The notes beneath the pieces are model-generated. The model ran no database searches. It was not told the origin of the DNA and worked only from the letters and a program-made list of their open reading frames with translations. A program made the position numbers and the translations under genes. From assembly GCF_000298195.1 (NCBI RefSeq), contig NZ_BAHC01000245.1, forward strand, positions 49,176 to 113,175: DNA of 64,000 nt, in the 5' to 3' direction. Positions 8,175-16,506 of this stretch are shown here, piece after piece (position 1 is the stretch's first letter; every line of letters starts with the position of its first letter). This DNA comes from Gordonia rhizosphera NBRC 16068. GTDB taxonomy: Bacteria > Actinomycetota > Actinomycetes > Mycobacteriales > Mycobacteriaceae.

Positions 8175-9680
8175 TCAGTAGAAGTGGCGCAGCTGGGGCC
8201 AGAGTTGTGACCAGGGGGCGTGCGGGCCGGTGCACACATCGACCGCGGCGCCCTGTTCGGTGTTGTCCACGTTGTCGCCGTTGTCGACGTGCGCGACGGT
8301 ATGGCAGTCGGTGAAGTCCTCGACGATCTCCGTGTTGTCGGGGAAGCGGACGATCACGACCGGTCCGGTCATCGCGTCGTCGGGGGAGCCCCAATCCGCG
8401 TAGCTCATGTGGCCGGAGTAGGCGCGCGGCAGGCCGAGGTCGGGCCCGAAGCGATCGATGGCGCCGGCCTCCCCGTAGTTGGAGGTGAAGATCGCCGCGT
8501 GAGACCGATCCGGCAAGCCGTCGAACACCTCAGCGACCGATCGGGTGAGTTCCGGCCAGCCGATCTGCTCGCCCTGCTCCCGGTTGATGGCGTTCACCGG
8601 GTTCACCGCCGTGCGGGGCCAGACGGGCAGGGTCGCGGCCGCGCTGATGACCGCCGAGACCGCCACCGCCGCCACGACAACCCAGGTCAACCCGCGTCGC
8701 CCGAACCACCCCAGGACGGGTTCGGAACCCGCGGCCAGCAGCGCGATCAGTAGGCCGATGAGGTAGTAGGGCTTACCGCCGACGATCAGCATCAGTACCG
8801 CCAGCAGCACATACGTCACCGGAAGGGCCCGCGCCCAGCGGAACTCGTGGTCGCGCCACAACCGCCACATCCCGGCGAGCCACAGCACGGCATACGGTGG
8901 CGCGAGGTAGATCAACTGGCCCGGGACGAACATGATGCGGTTCTCGACGCCATCGTCCTCGGAGATGCCGCGCGCGACGGTGAACTGCGGCCAGTCGTGT
9001 GCCGCCTGCCACAGAATCGTCGGACTGGCGACGAGCAGCGCGACGCCCACACCGGCAAGCAGCCACCATGACGCCAGAACCCGACGCGGACCGACCGCCA
9101 GGATCGACCCCACCAACCCCGCGGCGAGCAGCAACACCAGCACCTTGTTGAGCACGCCGACCCCGACGACGAGACCGATCGCGAGATACCACCGCGGGTC
9201 TTTGGTGCGCAGCAGTCGCAACGTCAGTAGGCAGATGACCAGCCAAATGAGGGTGTCGGTCGTCGGGGTGGCGAGCATGTGCCCGACCGACAAGACCATC
9301 GACGACGTCGCCACCGCGGCCGCCGTCAGGATCTGCGGGCCGCGCCCACCGCCCAGTTCACGGGTGATCAGCGCCGCGACGATGACGGTCACCACGGTCA
9401 GCAGCATCGGCACCACCCGCAGGCCCACCGTCGTGTCACCGAAGACCGCGGTCGACAGCCGCGCCAACATCGGTGTCAGCGGTGGCTGATCCACATAGCC
9501 CCACGCCGGCCGACGACCCGCCTGCAGGAAATAGAGCTCGTCGCGGTGATAGCCGTACCGCCCCGACAGCGCCACCAGCACGACCGCCATCGCCGCCGCG
9601 ATGACGAGGACCTCACGCGCCGCAAATGCCGGTAGTCCACGCGTCCGCGTCGGGGCCGTCGCGCCGGTCGCCGGGTTCAC
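8175..9680 (-). CDS. Glycosyltransferase family 39 membrane protein
   Basis: Polytopic membrane protein of 501 aa. The first extracytoplasmic loop carries YGYHRDELYFLQAGRRP and WGYVDQPPLTPMLAR, the DE-containing motif and signature of GT39/ArnT-like dolichyl- or polyprenyl-phosphate sugar transferases. About ten hydrophobic segments follow, then a soluble C-terminal domain (residues about 375-501). It likely transfers a sugar from a polyprenyl carrier to an envelope protein, lipid or glycan. The gene stands alone, framed on both sides by matching nested inverted repeats. Confidence 0.85.
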   Translation of the reverse strand: MNPATGATAPTRTRGLPAFAAREVLVIAAAMAVVLVALSGRYGYHRDELYFLQAGRRPAWGYVDQPPLTPMLARLSTAVFGDTTVGLRVVPMLLTVVTVIVAALITRELGGGRGPQILTAAAVATSSMVLSVGHMLATPTTDTLIWLVICLLTLRLLRTKDPRWYLAIGLVVGVGVLNKVLVLLLAAGLVGSILAVGPRRVLASWWLLAGVGVALLVASPTILWQAAHDWPQFTVARGISEDDGVENRIMFVPGQLIYLAPPYAVLWLAGMWRLWRDHEFRWARALPVTYVLLAVLMLIVGGKPYYLIGLLIALLAAGSEPVLGWFGRRGLTWVVVAAVAVSAVISAAATLPVWPRTAVNPVNAINREQGEQIGWPELTRSVAEVFDGLPDRSHAAIFTSNYGEAGAIDRFGPDLGLPRAYSGHMSYADWGSPDDAMTGPVVIVRFPDNTEIVEDFTDCHTVAHVDNGDNVDNTEQGAAVDVCTGPHAPWSQLWPQLRHFY

Positions 9681-9706
9681 CCTCCCATCATCGTGTCCGA
9701 TCGAGG

Positions 9707-9784
9707 CTCCCGCTCACCCTTTGCGTTCCTGCTCACCCGTTCAGACCGGATTGGGTGAGCGGGAGTCGATTGGGTGAGCGGGAG
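9707..9784. repeat. Nested inverted repeat, REP-like (copy 2 flanking the GT39 gene)
   Basis: Arms CTCCCGCTCACCC (9707-9719) and GGGTGAGCGGGAG (9772-9784) are perfect 13-base complements. A second right half GGGTGAGCGGGAG (9753-9765) pairs with the left inner copy TTCCTGCTCACCC (9726-9738) with two mismatches. The two right halves are direct repeats 19 bp apart. It lies between two divergent genes (GT39 and Nudix), where a terminator is not expected, so a regulatory or mobile-repeat role is more likely. Confidence 0.75.
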
Positions 9785-9826
9785 TCGCAACGACACTTTG
9801 CGCAGACATTCGCATAGGGTTGGCGG

Positions 9827-10528
9827 GTGCCGAAGGACAAGCTCGCGGACTATCCCCGACCCAACGTCGCGGTGGACATCGCCGTGCTCACCGTCGCCGG
9901 CGGGCGGCTCTGTGTGGTTCTCAAGCGCGACGACGACGGCCACGCCGCGCTCCCGGGACGATTCGTGCGCAAGAAGCGCACCGTCGAACAGACCGTGCGG
10001 GAGGTGCTCGACCGCAAGCTCGGGCTGGCGGGGACGGATATCGCGCCGCATCTGCTGGCGGTCTTCAGCGACCCCAACCGAGACCCGCGGGGCTGGACGA
10101 TGTCGGTCGCGCACGCGGTTGCCCTGCCGGTCGACGCGCTCACCGACGTCGACGGTGAACTCGCGCCGCTCACCCCCGACGGCCGCCTGGAATCCGGGGA
10201 GACGTTGCTGTACGACCACAACGCCATCGTCGCCGCGGCCGTCGCCGACCTCCGGGATCACTATGAGGACCGGCCCGATCCCGACGGGCTCCTGCGTCCG
10301 CCGTTCACGCTGACCGATCTGCGGGAGGTTCACGAGGCGGTGCTCGGCCGGAAGTTGATGCGTGACTCGTTCAATCGTCGGGTCGAGCCGTTACTCGAGG
10401 TGGAGACCGACGCCGACGGAAAGCCGCTGACCCGGGTGGGCGGCGGCCGTCCGGCTCGGCTGTTCCGGCTGCCCGAGGAACCGTCGAGCTTCGGGTGGCG
10501 GTTGCCGAGCGTCGAACCCGGTCCCTGA
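9827..10528 (+). CDS. Nudix-domain protein with NrtR-like winged helix
   Basis: 233 aa. Residues 1-145 form a Nudix-like fold, but the Nudix box (around VRKKRTVEQTVREVLDRKLG) lacks the canonical REx2EE glutamates, as in NrtR repressors that sense ADP-ribose and control NAD genes. The C-terminal part (residues about 160-230) has the winged-helix segment TLTDLREVHEAVLGR followed by SFNRRVEP and GGGRPARLFRL, typical of NrtR. The start is GTG at 9827. No NAD synthesis gene lies next to it, so its target is unknown; an active ADP-ribose hydrolase is less likely. Confidence 0.8.
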   Translation: MPKDKLADYPRPNVAVDIAVLTVAGGRLCVVLKRDDDGHAALPGRFVRKKRTVEQTVREVLDRKLGLAGTDIAPHLLAVFSDPNRDPRGWTMSVAHAVALPVDALTDVDGELAPLTPDGRLESGETLLYDHNAIVAAAVADLRDHYEDRPDPDGLLRPPFTLTDLREVHEAVLGRKLMRDSFNRRVEPLLEVETDADGKPLTRVGGGRPARLFRLPEEPSSFGWRLPSVEPGP

Positions 10529-10603
10529 AGGCCTCACGCCGTGGGGTTGCCATCGACACGCGTGCGTTTGTGTTCGGCTGACGTGTGGATTCCAGGGCCG
10601 GGG

Positions 10604-11623
10604 TCAGCGTGAGGTGCTTGCACGCACGACGAGTTCCGGCTGAAAGACCGGGTTCGACGGTTCGTGCCGTTCGCGCGCGCCCTGGGTGGCGGCGATGAGC
10701 AGGTCGATGGCGGTTTCGCCGATTCGGCCGGTGGGCTGGCGGATCGACGAGAGCGGGACGACGGCCGAGCGGGCGAAGTCGATGTCGTCGTAGCCGATCA
10801 GTGCGATGTCGTCGGGGACGCGGATGTCGCCGAGCATGGTGAGCGCCTGCAGCACCCCCATCGCGACGAGGTCGTTGGCGCAGAACACCGCGTCCGGACG
10901 CTCGGTTGCGGGTCGTCGCGCCAGCATCTCGCCGACGTCCCGGCCGGCCAGCACGCTCAAGGCGGGGGTGTCGATGACCTCGAGGGTGGCGCCGGGGACG
11001 TCGGCGATGGCAAGTTCGGCCCCGCGGCGACGGTCGCGAACCTGCCGCAGCGTCGACGGCCCGCCGACATAGGCGATGCGACGACGACCCGTCTCCAACA
11101 GGTGGTCGACCGCGAGTCGGCCGCCCGCGACATCGTCGACGGCCACCGAGTCGAATGGGGTGCCGGTACCGTCGCGGTCGACGAGCACGATCGGCACACC
11201 GCGATCGTGCAGGGCGACGAGGCGCCGGAGATCGTCGCCGACGGGGGAGACGAGCAGCCCGTAGACCCGCTGCTCGTCGAAGGCGTCGACGTAGGCGCGT
11301 TCACGGGACGGGTCCTCGTCGGAGGTGCCCAGCAGCACGGTGAGATCGTGCTCGCCGGCACGGCGTTCCGCGGAACGCGCGATGTCGGTGAAGAACGGGT
11401 TGCCGACGTCCAGGACGACGAGTCCCACGCAGCGCGACCGTCCCGCCCGCAGTTGCCGCGCGGCGTCGTTGCGGACGAAGCCCAGTTCGTTGATCGCCGC
11501 GTGCACCCGCTGCACGGTTGCGGGTGCCACCTTCTCGGGCGAGTTCAGCACGTTGGACACCGTCCCCACCGACACCCCGGCCGATGCGGCGACGTCCCGC
11601 ATGCTCACGCTCACGGATCTCAT
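10604..11623 (-). CDS. LacI-family transcriptional regulator of the rhamnose operon
   Basis: 339 aa from ATG 11623 (a second ATG at 11602 begins directly at the helix-turn-helix). The N-terminal LacI HTH reads DVAASAGVSVGTVSNVLN, followed by the hinge region and a periplasmic-binding-protein-like sugar domain (residues about 65-335) ending with IGYDDIDFARS and PLSSIRQP, both usual in LacI proteins. It is the last gene on the minus strand after the rhamnose catabolic genes. TGAAACGTTTCA-type palindromes upstream of rhaM and rhaI are plausible operators for it. It probably represses the operon until L-rhamnose or a derivative binds. Confidence 0.88.
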   Translation of the reverse strand: MRSVSVSMRDVAASAGVSVGTVSNVLNSPEKVAPATVQRVHAAINELGFVRNDAARQLRAGRSRCVGLVVLDVGNPFFTDIARSAERRAGEHDLTVLLGTSDEDPSRERAYVDAFDEQRVYGLLVSPVGDDLRRLVALHDRGVPIVLVDRDGTGTPFDSVAVDDVAGGRLAVDHLLETGRRRIAYVGGPSTLRQVRDRRRGAELAIADVPGATLEVIDTPALSVLAGRDVGEMLARRPATERPDAVFCANDLVAMGVLQALTMLGDIRVPDDIALIGYDDIDFARSAVVPLSSIRQPTGRIGETAIDLLIAATQGARERHEPSNPVFQPELVVRASTSR

Positions 11624-11631
11624 CTCACCAG

Positions 11632-11666
11632 ATCGGGGGCGACGACGTGACGTCGTCGCCCCCGAT
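11632..11666 (-). terminator. Perfect 17-bp stem palindrome between rhaB and the LacI gene
   Basis: Left arm ATCGGGGGCGACGACGT (11632-11648) and right arm ACGTCGTCGCCCCCGAT (11650-11666) are perfect complements around one base. It lies 10 bp after the rhamnulokinase stop and 8 bp before the regulator ATG. There is no T-run, so it may be an actinobacterial U-less terminator or attenuator reducing regulator expression, or an operator. Confidence 0.6.
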
Positions 11667-11676
11667 ACGGTGAGGG

Positions 11677-13155
11677 TCACGACGACGCGAGTTCGGGTTC
11701 GCGACGAGCGCGCGCCGGACGCGGGTGGTACTGCTGCGGCGGGAAGCGATCGGCGACGAGGCTGCGCAGCCCCTGCAGGTCGCCCTCGACGAGGCCATGG
11801 GCCCTCGCCGAGATCAGCACGTTCCCGAGCGCGGTGGCCTCGACCGGACCGGCGAGCACCGGCAGGCCCAGACGGTCCGCGGTCAGCTGACACAGCAGCC
11901 GGTTCTGCGATCCGCCGCCGACCATGTGTACCCGCTTCACCGCGGTGCCCGACAGTTCGGCGGCCTGCCGGACGGCGGCGGCGAATGCGGAGGCGAGGCT
12001 CTCGACGATGACCCGCACGACCTCGGCGTGGGTGGCCGGGGCCCGCAGCCCGCGTTCGGTGTACCAACTGCGGATGCGGCCGGGCATGTCCCCCGGCGGC
12101 AGGAACATCGCATCGTCGGTGTCGAACACGGCGAACGGTGTGGTGATCTCGGCGGCTTGGGCGAGGAGTTCGCCCAGATCGGCCCGGTATCCGTCACGTT
12201 CGTACTGGCGCAGCGTCTCGCTGAGCAACCACAGTCCCATCACGTTGTGCAGGAATCGGATTCGTCCGTCGGCGCCGACCTCGTTGGTGAAGTTGGCCTT
12301 CCAGCTCTCCCGTGACACCACCGGCGACGGCAACTCGACACCCACGAGACCCCAGGTGCCACACGAGATGTAGGCGGCGGAGTCGGGGTCCATCGGGATG
12401 GCCGCGACCGCGGATGCGGTGTCGTGCGAGGCCACCGATGTCACCGAGATCGACCGATCAAGCCCGAGCCGGTCGGCGACGTCGGGCAGCAGGGTGCCGC
12501 GGGTGGTGCCGGGTTCGACGATGCCGGGGAACAGGTCGGCCGGCAGGCCGAGCCGTTCGAGCATCGCGGTGTCCCATTGCCCGTCGGTGCGCAGCAGTCC
12601 GGTGGTCGACGCGTTGGTCCGCTCCGTACCCCGCTCGCCGGTCAGCCAGTAGTTGATCAGATCCGGGATCAGCAGCGCCGAGTCGGCGACGTCCATCAGG
12701 CCGGACGCCTTCTCCGCGGCGAGCTGATACACGGTGGTGAACGGCAGGAACTGCAGCCCGTTGCGCAGATACAGGTCCACCGGGCCGAGCTGATCGTGCA
12801 CCGCATCCACCCCGGCCGCGGTGCGGTCGTCGCGGTAGTGGTGGGGCAGTCCGAGCATGCGGCCCTCACGCAGGAGCGCATAGTCGACGGCCCACGAGTC
12901 GACCCCGACGGCGACGAGGTTGTCGCACTGCCGGCCGGCCTCGGCCAGACCCGCGCTCGCGCTGCCGTAGAGACCGGGGAGGTCCCAGTGCAGCGCGGAC
13001 CGCTGTCCGTTGAACAGGTGCACCGGATCGTTGGCGAACCGGGCGACCTGTTCGAGTTCGAGGCGGCCGGGCCCGAAGTCGGCGACCATGACCCGGCCGC
13101 TGGTGGCGCCGAGGTCGATCGCCGCCACCTGGCCGGAGCGGATGCGGGTGCTCAT
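11677..13155 (-). CDS. rhaB: Rhamnulokinase
   Basis: FGGY-family sugar kinase, 492 aa, which phosphorylates L-rhamnulose to L-rhamnulose 1-phosphate. The N-terminal ATPase fold begins AAIDLGATSGRVMVAD; AVGVDSWAVDYALL (catalytic Asp region) follows, then TSVASHDTASAV and SCGTWGLVGVE, and the C-terminal adenosine motif HMVGGGSQNRLLCQL. These are characteristic of RhaB rather than xylulokinase or glycerol kinase. ATG 13155 overlaps the stop of the aldolase/dehydrogenase gene (ATGA), showing tight operon coupling. Confidence 0.93.
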   Translation of the reverse strand: MSTRIRSGQVAAIDLGATSGRVMVADFGPGRLELEQVARFANDPVHLFNGQRSALHWDLPGLYGSASAGLAEAGRQCDNLVAVGVDSWAVDYALLREGRMLGLPHHYRDDRTAAGVDAVHDQLGPVDLYLRNGLQFLPFTTVYQLAAEKASGLMDVADSALLIPDLINYWLTGERGTERTNASTTGLLRTDGQWDTAMLERLGLPADLFPGIVEPGTTRGTLLPDVADRLGLDRSISVTSVASHDTASAVAAIPMDPDSAAYISCGTWGLVGVELPSPVVSRESWKANFTNEVGADGRIRFLHNVMGLWLLSETLRQYERDGYRADLGELLAQAAEITTPFAVFDTDDAMFLPPGDMPGRIRSWYTERGLRAPATHAEVVRVIVESLASAFAAAVRQAAELSGTAVKRVHMVGGGSQNRLLCQLTADRLGLPVLAGPVEATALGNVLISARAHGLVEGDLQGLRSLVADRFPPQQYHPRPARARREPELASS

Positions 13156-15191
13156 CGCAGGAAGGCGGCGGCGACGCCGGCGTCGACCGGCACGTGCAGT
13201 CCGGTGGTGTGGCTGAAGTCCGAGCTGCACAGCGCGAACGCGGCGTTGGCGATGTTCTCCGGCAGCACCTCACGCTTGAGCAGGGTGCGCTGGGCGTAGT
13301 ACTTGCCCAGGTCCTCCTCGGCGACACCGTAGACGGCGGCGCGCTTGGCGCCCCAGCCGCCGGCGAAGATACCCGACCCGCGGACCACACCGTCGGGGTT
13401 GATGCCGTTGACCTTCACGCCGTGCTCGCCGAGCTCGGCGGCCAGCAGGCGGACCTGGTGGGCCTGGTCGGCCTTGGTCGCCGAGTAGGCGATGTTGTTG
13501 GGGCCGGCGAACACTGAGTTCTTCGACGAGATGTAGAGGATGTCGCCACCGAGCTTCTGATCAATCAGCGCGCGGGCCGCGGCCTTGGACACCAGGAACG
13601 AGCCGCGGGCCATCACGTTGTGCTGCAGATCCCAGTCGGCGGCGGTGGTGTCGAGCAACGACTTCGACAGCGACAGACCGGCATTGTTGACGACGATATC
13701 GATGCCGCCGAACGCGAGCACGGTGGCGTCGATCGCGGCCTGCACCGCGGCCTCGTCGGTGACGTCGGCGGCGACGCCGATCGCGACGTCGGTGGTGCCG
13801 ATTTCTTCTGCTGCCGCTTGGGCTTTCGCGGCGTCGAGGTCGGCGATGACGACGCAGGCACCCTCGGCGGCCAGGCGGGCGGCGATCGCCTTGCCGATCC
13901 CGGAAGCGGCGCCGGTCACCAGCGCGATGCGCGTGGCGAGCGGTTTGGGCTTGGGCATGCGGGCCAGCTTGGCCTCCTCCAGCGCCCAGTACTCGATGCG
14001 GAACTTCTCCGACTCGTCGATCGGCGCATAGCTCGACACGGCCTCGGCACCGCGCATCACGTTGATGGCGTTGAGATAGAACTCGCCGGCGACGCGGGCG
14101 GTCTGCTTGTCCTTGCCGTAGCTGAACATGCCGACACCGGGGATCAGCACGATGGCCGGGTCGGCGCCGCGCATGGCCGGGCTGTCGGCGGTGGCGTGGC
14201 GCTCGTAGTAGGCCGCGTAGTCGGCGCGGTAGGCCTCGTGCAGCTCGGCGAGACGCTCCTTGCACTCCTCGATCGACGCCGAGGCGGGCAGGTCGAGCAC
14301 CATCGGCTTGACCTTGGTGCGCAGGAAATGATCCGGGCAGCTGGTGCCGAGCTCGGCCAGACGCGGATGTTCACTGGCGGACAGGAACTCGAGCACCGGG
14401 GTGGTGTCGGTGAAATGACCCACCTGCGGCTTGTCGGTGGAGGCGAGACCACGGATGAACGGGGCCAGCGCGGCGGCCTTCGCGCGGCGCTCGTCTTCGG
14501 GCAGTGCACCGAAGCCGTCGACCGGGGAGCCGAAGGGCTGCGCCTTGCCGGTGGCGCTGATGTACTTCTCGGCGGTCTGGATGATCTCCAGCGAGTTGGC
14601 CTGCGCCTCCTCCGACGAGTCGCCCCACGCGGTGATGCCGTGGCCGCCGAGGATGCAGCCGATGGCCTGCGGGTTGGCCTGCTTGATCGCCGAGATATCC
14701 AGGCCCAGCTGGAATCCGGGACGGCGCCACGGTACCCACACGACGCGATCACCGAAGATGGTGCGGGTCAGTTCTTCTCCGTCGACCGAGGTGGCGATCG
14801 CGATACCGGAGTCGGGATGCAGGTGGTCGACGTGCGCGGCGTCGACGAGGCCGTGCATCGCGGTGTCGATCGACGGTGCGGCCCCGCCCTTGCCGTGCAG
14901 GCAGTAGTCGAAGGCGGCGACCATCTCGTCCTCACGCTCGACGCCGGGGTAGACGTCGACCAGCGCGCACATGCGGTCCAGACGCAGCACGGCCAGACCC
15001 TTCTCGGTCAGGGTGCCGAGGTCGCCACCGGACCCCTTGACCCACAACAGGTCGACGTTCTCACCGGTGACCGGATCGACCTCGGTGCCCTTGGCCGACG
15101 TGTTGCCGCCGGCGTAGTTGGTGTTCTTCGGATCGGAGCCGAGCGCGTTCGAGCGGGCGATCAGCGCAGCGACGGTGGGATTGGTGCTCAT
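13152..15191 (-). CDS. rhaD: Bifunctional rhamnulose-1-phosphate aldolase/short-chain dehydrogenase
   Basis: Fusion protein of 679 aa. Residues about 1-400 form a class II aldolase/adducin domain with zinc-type histidines in DHLHPDSG and GHGI; it should split L-rhamnulose 1-phosphate to dihydroxyacetone phosphate and L-lactaldehyde. Residues about 430-679 are a short-chain dehydrogenase with TGAASGIGKAIA (NAD binding), NNAGLS and the catalytic YSATK; it should oxidise L-lactaldehyde to lactate. This is the YuxG/RhaE-W type known in Bacillus, rhizobia and actinobacteria. ATG 15191 has a GAGGAGA ribosome site. Its stop overlaps the rhaB start. Confidence 0.93.
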   Translation of the reverse strand: MSTNPTVAALIARSNALGSDPKNTNYAGGNTSAKGTEVDPVTGENVDLLWVKGSGGDLGTLTEKGLAVLRLDRMCALVDVYPGVEREDEMVAAFDYCLHGKGGAAPSIDTAMHGLVDAAHVDHLHPDSGIAIATSVDGEELTRTIFGDRVVWVPWRRPGFQLGLDISAIKQANPQAIGCILGGHGITAWGDSSEEAQANSLEIIQTAEKYISATGKAQPFGSPVDGFGALPEDERRAKAAALAPFIRGLASTDKPQVGHFTDTTPVLEFLSASEHPRLAELGTSCPDHFLRTKVKPMVLDLPASASIEECKERLAELHEAYRADYAAYYERHATADSPAMRGADPAIVLIPGVGMFSYGKDKQTARVAGEFYLNAINVMRGAEAVSSYAPIDESEKFRIEYWALEEAKLARMPKPKPLATRIALVTGAASGIGKAIAARLAAEGACVVIADLDAAKAQAAAEEIGTTDVAIGVAADVTDEAAVQAAIDATVLAFGGIDIVVNNAGLSLSKSLLDTTAADWDLQHNVMARGSFLVSKAAARALIDQKLGGDILYISSKNSVFAGPNNIAYSATKADQAHQVRLLAAELGEHGVKVNGINPDGVVRGSGIFAGGWGAKRAAVYGVAEEDLGKYYAQRTLLKREVLPENIANAAFALCSSDFSHTTGLHVPVDAGVAAAFLR

Positions 15192-15231
15192 GAGTGGATA
15201 TCTCCTCGAAAAGGGTTGGTGGGCGGTGAGC

Positions 15232-16407
15232 TCAGGCGCCCCAGGACGACTGGGTGCCACCGACTCGTACGGCGGCGATGGACTCGGCGTAGCCGGACTC
15301 GGCGTAGGCGCGCATCGGGTCGGCCGGCAGGCCCTTGGCCGCGCGCCGTTCGGCGAGCATCGGACGGACGTCCGTGTAGAAGGCGTCCATGAAGATTCCG
15401 TTGGCGCCCAGCACGTCCCCAGCCTCCTGTGCGGCGGTCAGCGCGTCGGTGTCGACGAGCAGCGCGCGGGCGGTCATCTCCTGCACGTTGAGCACCGACC
15501 GGATCTGGCCGGGGATCTTCTCCTCGACGTTGTGGCACTGGTCGAGCATCAGCGCGACGGTCGAGTCGGCGTCGAGTCCGCCGCCACGGATGACCTCGAA
15601 CATGATGCGGAACAGCTGGAACGGATCGGCGGCCCCGACGATCAGGTCGTCGTCGGCGTAGAAACGCGAGTTGAAATCGAAGGAGCCGAGCTTCCCCAGG
15701 CGCAGCAACTGCGCGACGATGAACTCGATGTTGGTGCCCGGCGCGTGGTGACCGGTGTCCAGGCAGACCGCGGCACGCTCACCGAGCGCGGTCACCTGCG
15801 CGTAGGAGGTACCCCAGTCCGGCACGTCGGTCATGTACATCGCCGGTTCGAAGAACTTGTACTCCAGGACCAGTCGCTGGTCTTCGCCGATGTGCTGGTA
15901 GATGGTGGCCAGCGATTCGGCGAGACGGTCCTGCCGGCCGCGGATGTCACCCTGGCCGGGGTAGTTGGTGCCGTCGGCGAGCCAGATCTTCAGGTCCTGC
16001 GAACCGGTCTGCCCCATGATCTCGATGCACTCGAGGTGGTGATCGATCGCCTTCTGGCGGACGGTCTTGTCGGTGTGGGTGAGGCTGCCGAACTTGTACT
16101 CGTCGTCCTGGAAGGTGTTGGAGTTGATGGTGCCCAGCGCCACTCCCTGGTCGGCGGCGAAGCGGCCCAGTGCGGCGTAATCGTCGACCCGGTCCCACGG
16201 GATGTGCAGGGCGACGCTGGGGGCCAGCCCGGTGAGACGGTTGACGGTGGCGGCGTCGGCGATCTTCTCCTCGACGGTGCGGGGCGTTCCCGGCGTGCCG
16301 AACACCTTGAAGCGGGTGCCGGAGTTGCCGAAGGCCCACGAGGGGAGCTCGATGGCGAGGTTGTCGAGGAGGGAGAAATTGTCGGTGGTCATCGTGTTGG
16401 GGGTCAT
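15232..16407 (-). CDS. rhaI: L-rhamnose isomerase
   Basis: 391 aa xylose-isomerase-like TIM-barrel enzyme converting L-rhamnose to L-rhamnulose. The sequence resembles the RhaI type of Pseudomonas stutzeri and Bacillus rather than E. coli RhaA (about 419 aa). Metal-site segments include EYKFFEPAMY, CLDTGHHAPGTNIE and GSFDFNSRFYADDD. A LacI-type palindrome lies 61-73 bp before its ATG, so it may have its own promoter inside the operon. The aldolase/dehydrogenase gene starts 40 bp after its stop. Confidence 0.92.
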   Translation of the reverse strand: MTPNTMTTDNFSLLDNLAIELPSWAFGNSGTRFKVFGTPGTPRTVEEKIADAATVNRLTGLAPSVALHIPWDRVDDYAALGRFAADQGVALGTINSNTFQDDEYKFGSLTHTDKTVRQKAIDHHLECIEIMGQTGSQDLKIWLADGTNYPGQGDIRGRQDRLAESLATIYQHIGEDQRLVLEYKFFEPAMYMTDVPDWGTSYAQVTALGERAAVCLDTGHHAPGTNIEFIVAQLLRLGKLGSFDFNSRFYADDDLIVGAADPFQLFRIMFEVIRGGGLDADSTVALMLDQCHNVEEKIPGQIRSVLNVQEMTARALLVDTDALTAAQEAGDVLGANGIFMDAFYTDVRPMLAERRAAKGLPADPMRAYAESGYAESIAAVRVGGTQSSWGA

Positions 16408-16429
16408 CGTGGAAGTCCTTGGTTGTGGG

Positions 16430-16474
16430 GTTTCACTCGGGCGACGGCTTGGGGCGGCATCGCCCGAGTGAAAC
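16430..16474. terminator. Stem-loop in the MFS-rhaI gap
   Basis: Perfect 14-base arms GTTTCACTCGGGCG (16430-16443) and CGCCCGAGTGAAAC (16461-16474) with a 17-base loop. It falls after the transporter stop (16507) and before rhaI (16407). It could limit read-through from the transporter gene. One arm overlaps the LacI-type operator at 16469-16480, so it may also change with repressor binding. No T-run follows on the minus strand. Confidence 0.55.
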
Positions 16475-16480
16475 GTTTCA
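16469..16480. promoter_or_regulatory. LacI-type operator upstream of rhaI
   Basis: The 12-bp perfect palindrome TGAAACGTTTCA has the central CG expected of LacI/GalR-family operators. Its core GAAACGTTTC is identical to that of the 18-bp palindrome before rhaM. It sits about 60 bp before the rhaI ATG on the minus strand. Confidence 0.72.
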
Positions 16481-16506
16481 ATCCGGCGGGATCGAGGAGG
16501 TGGGTG

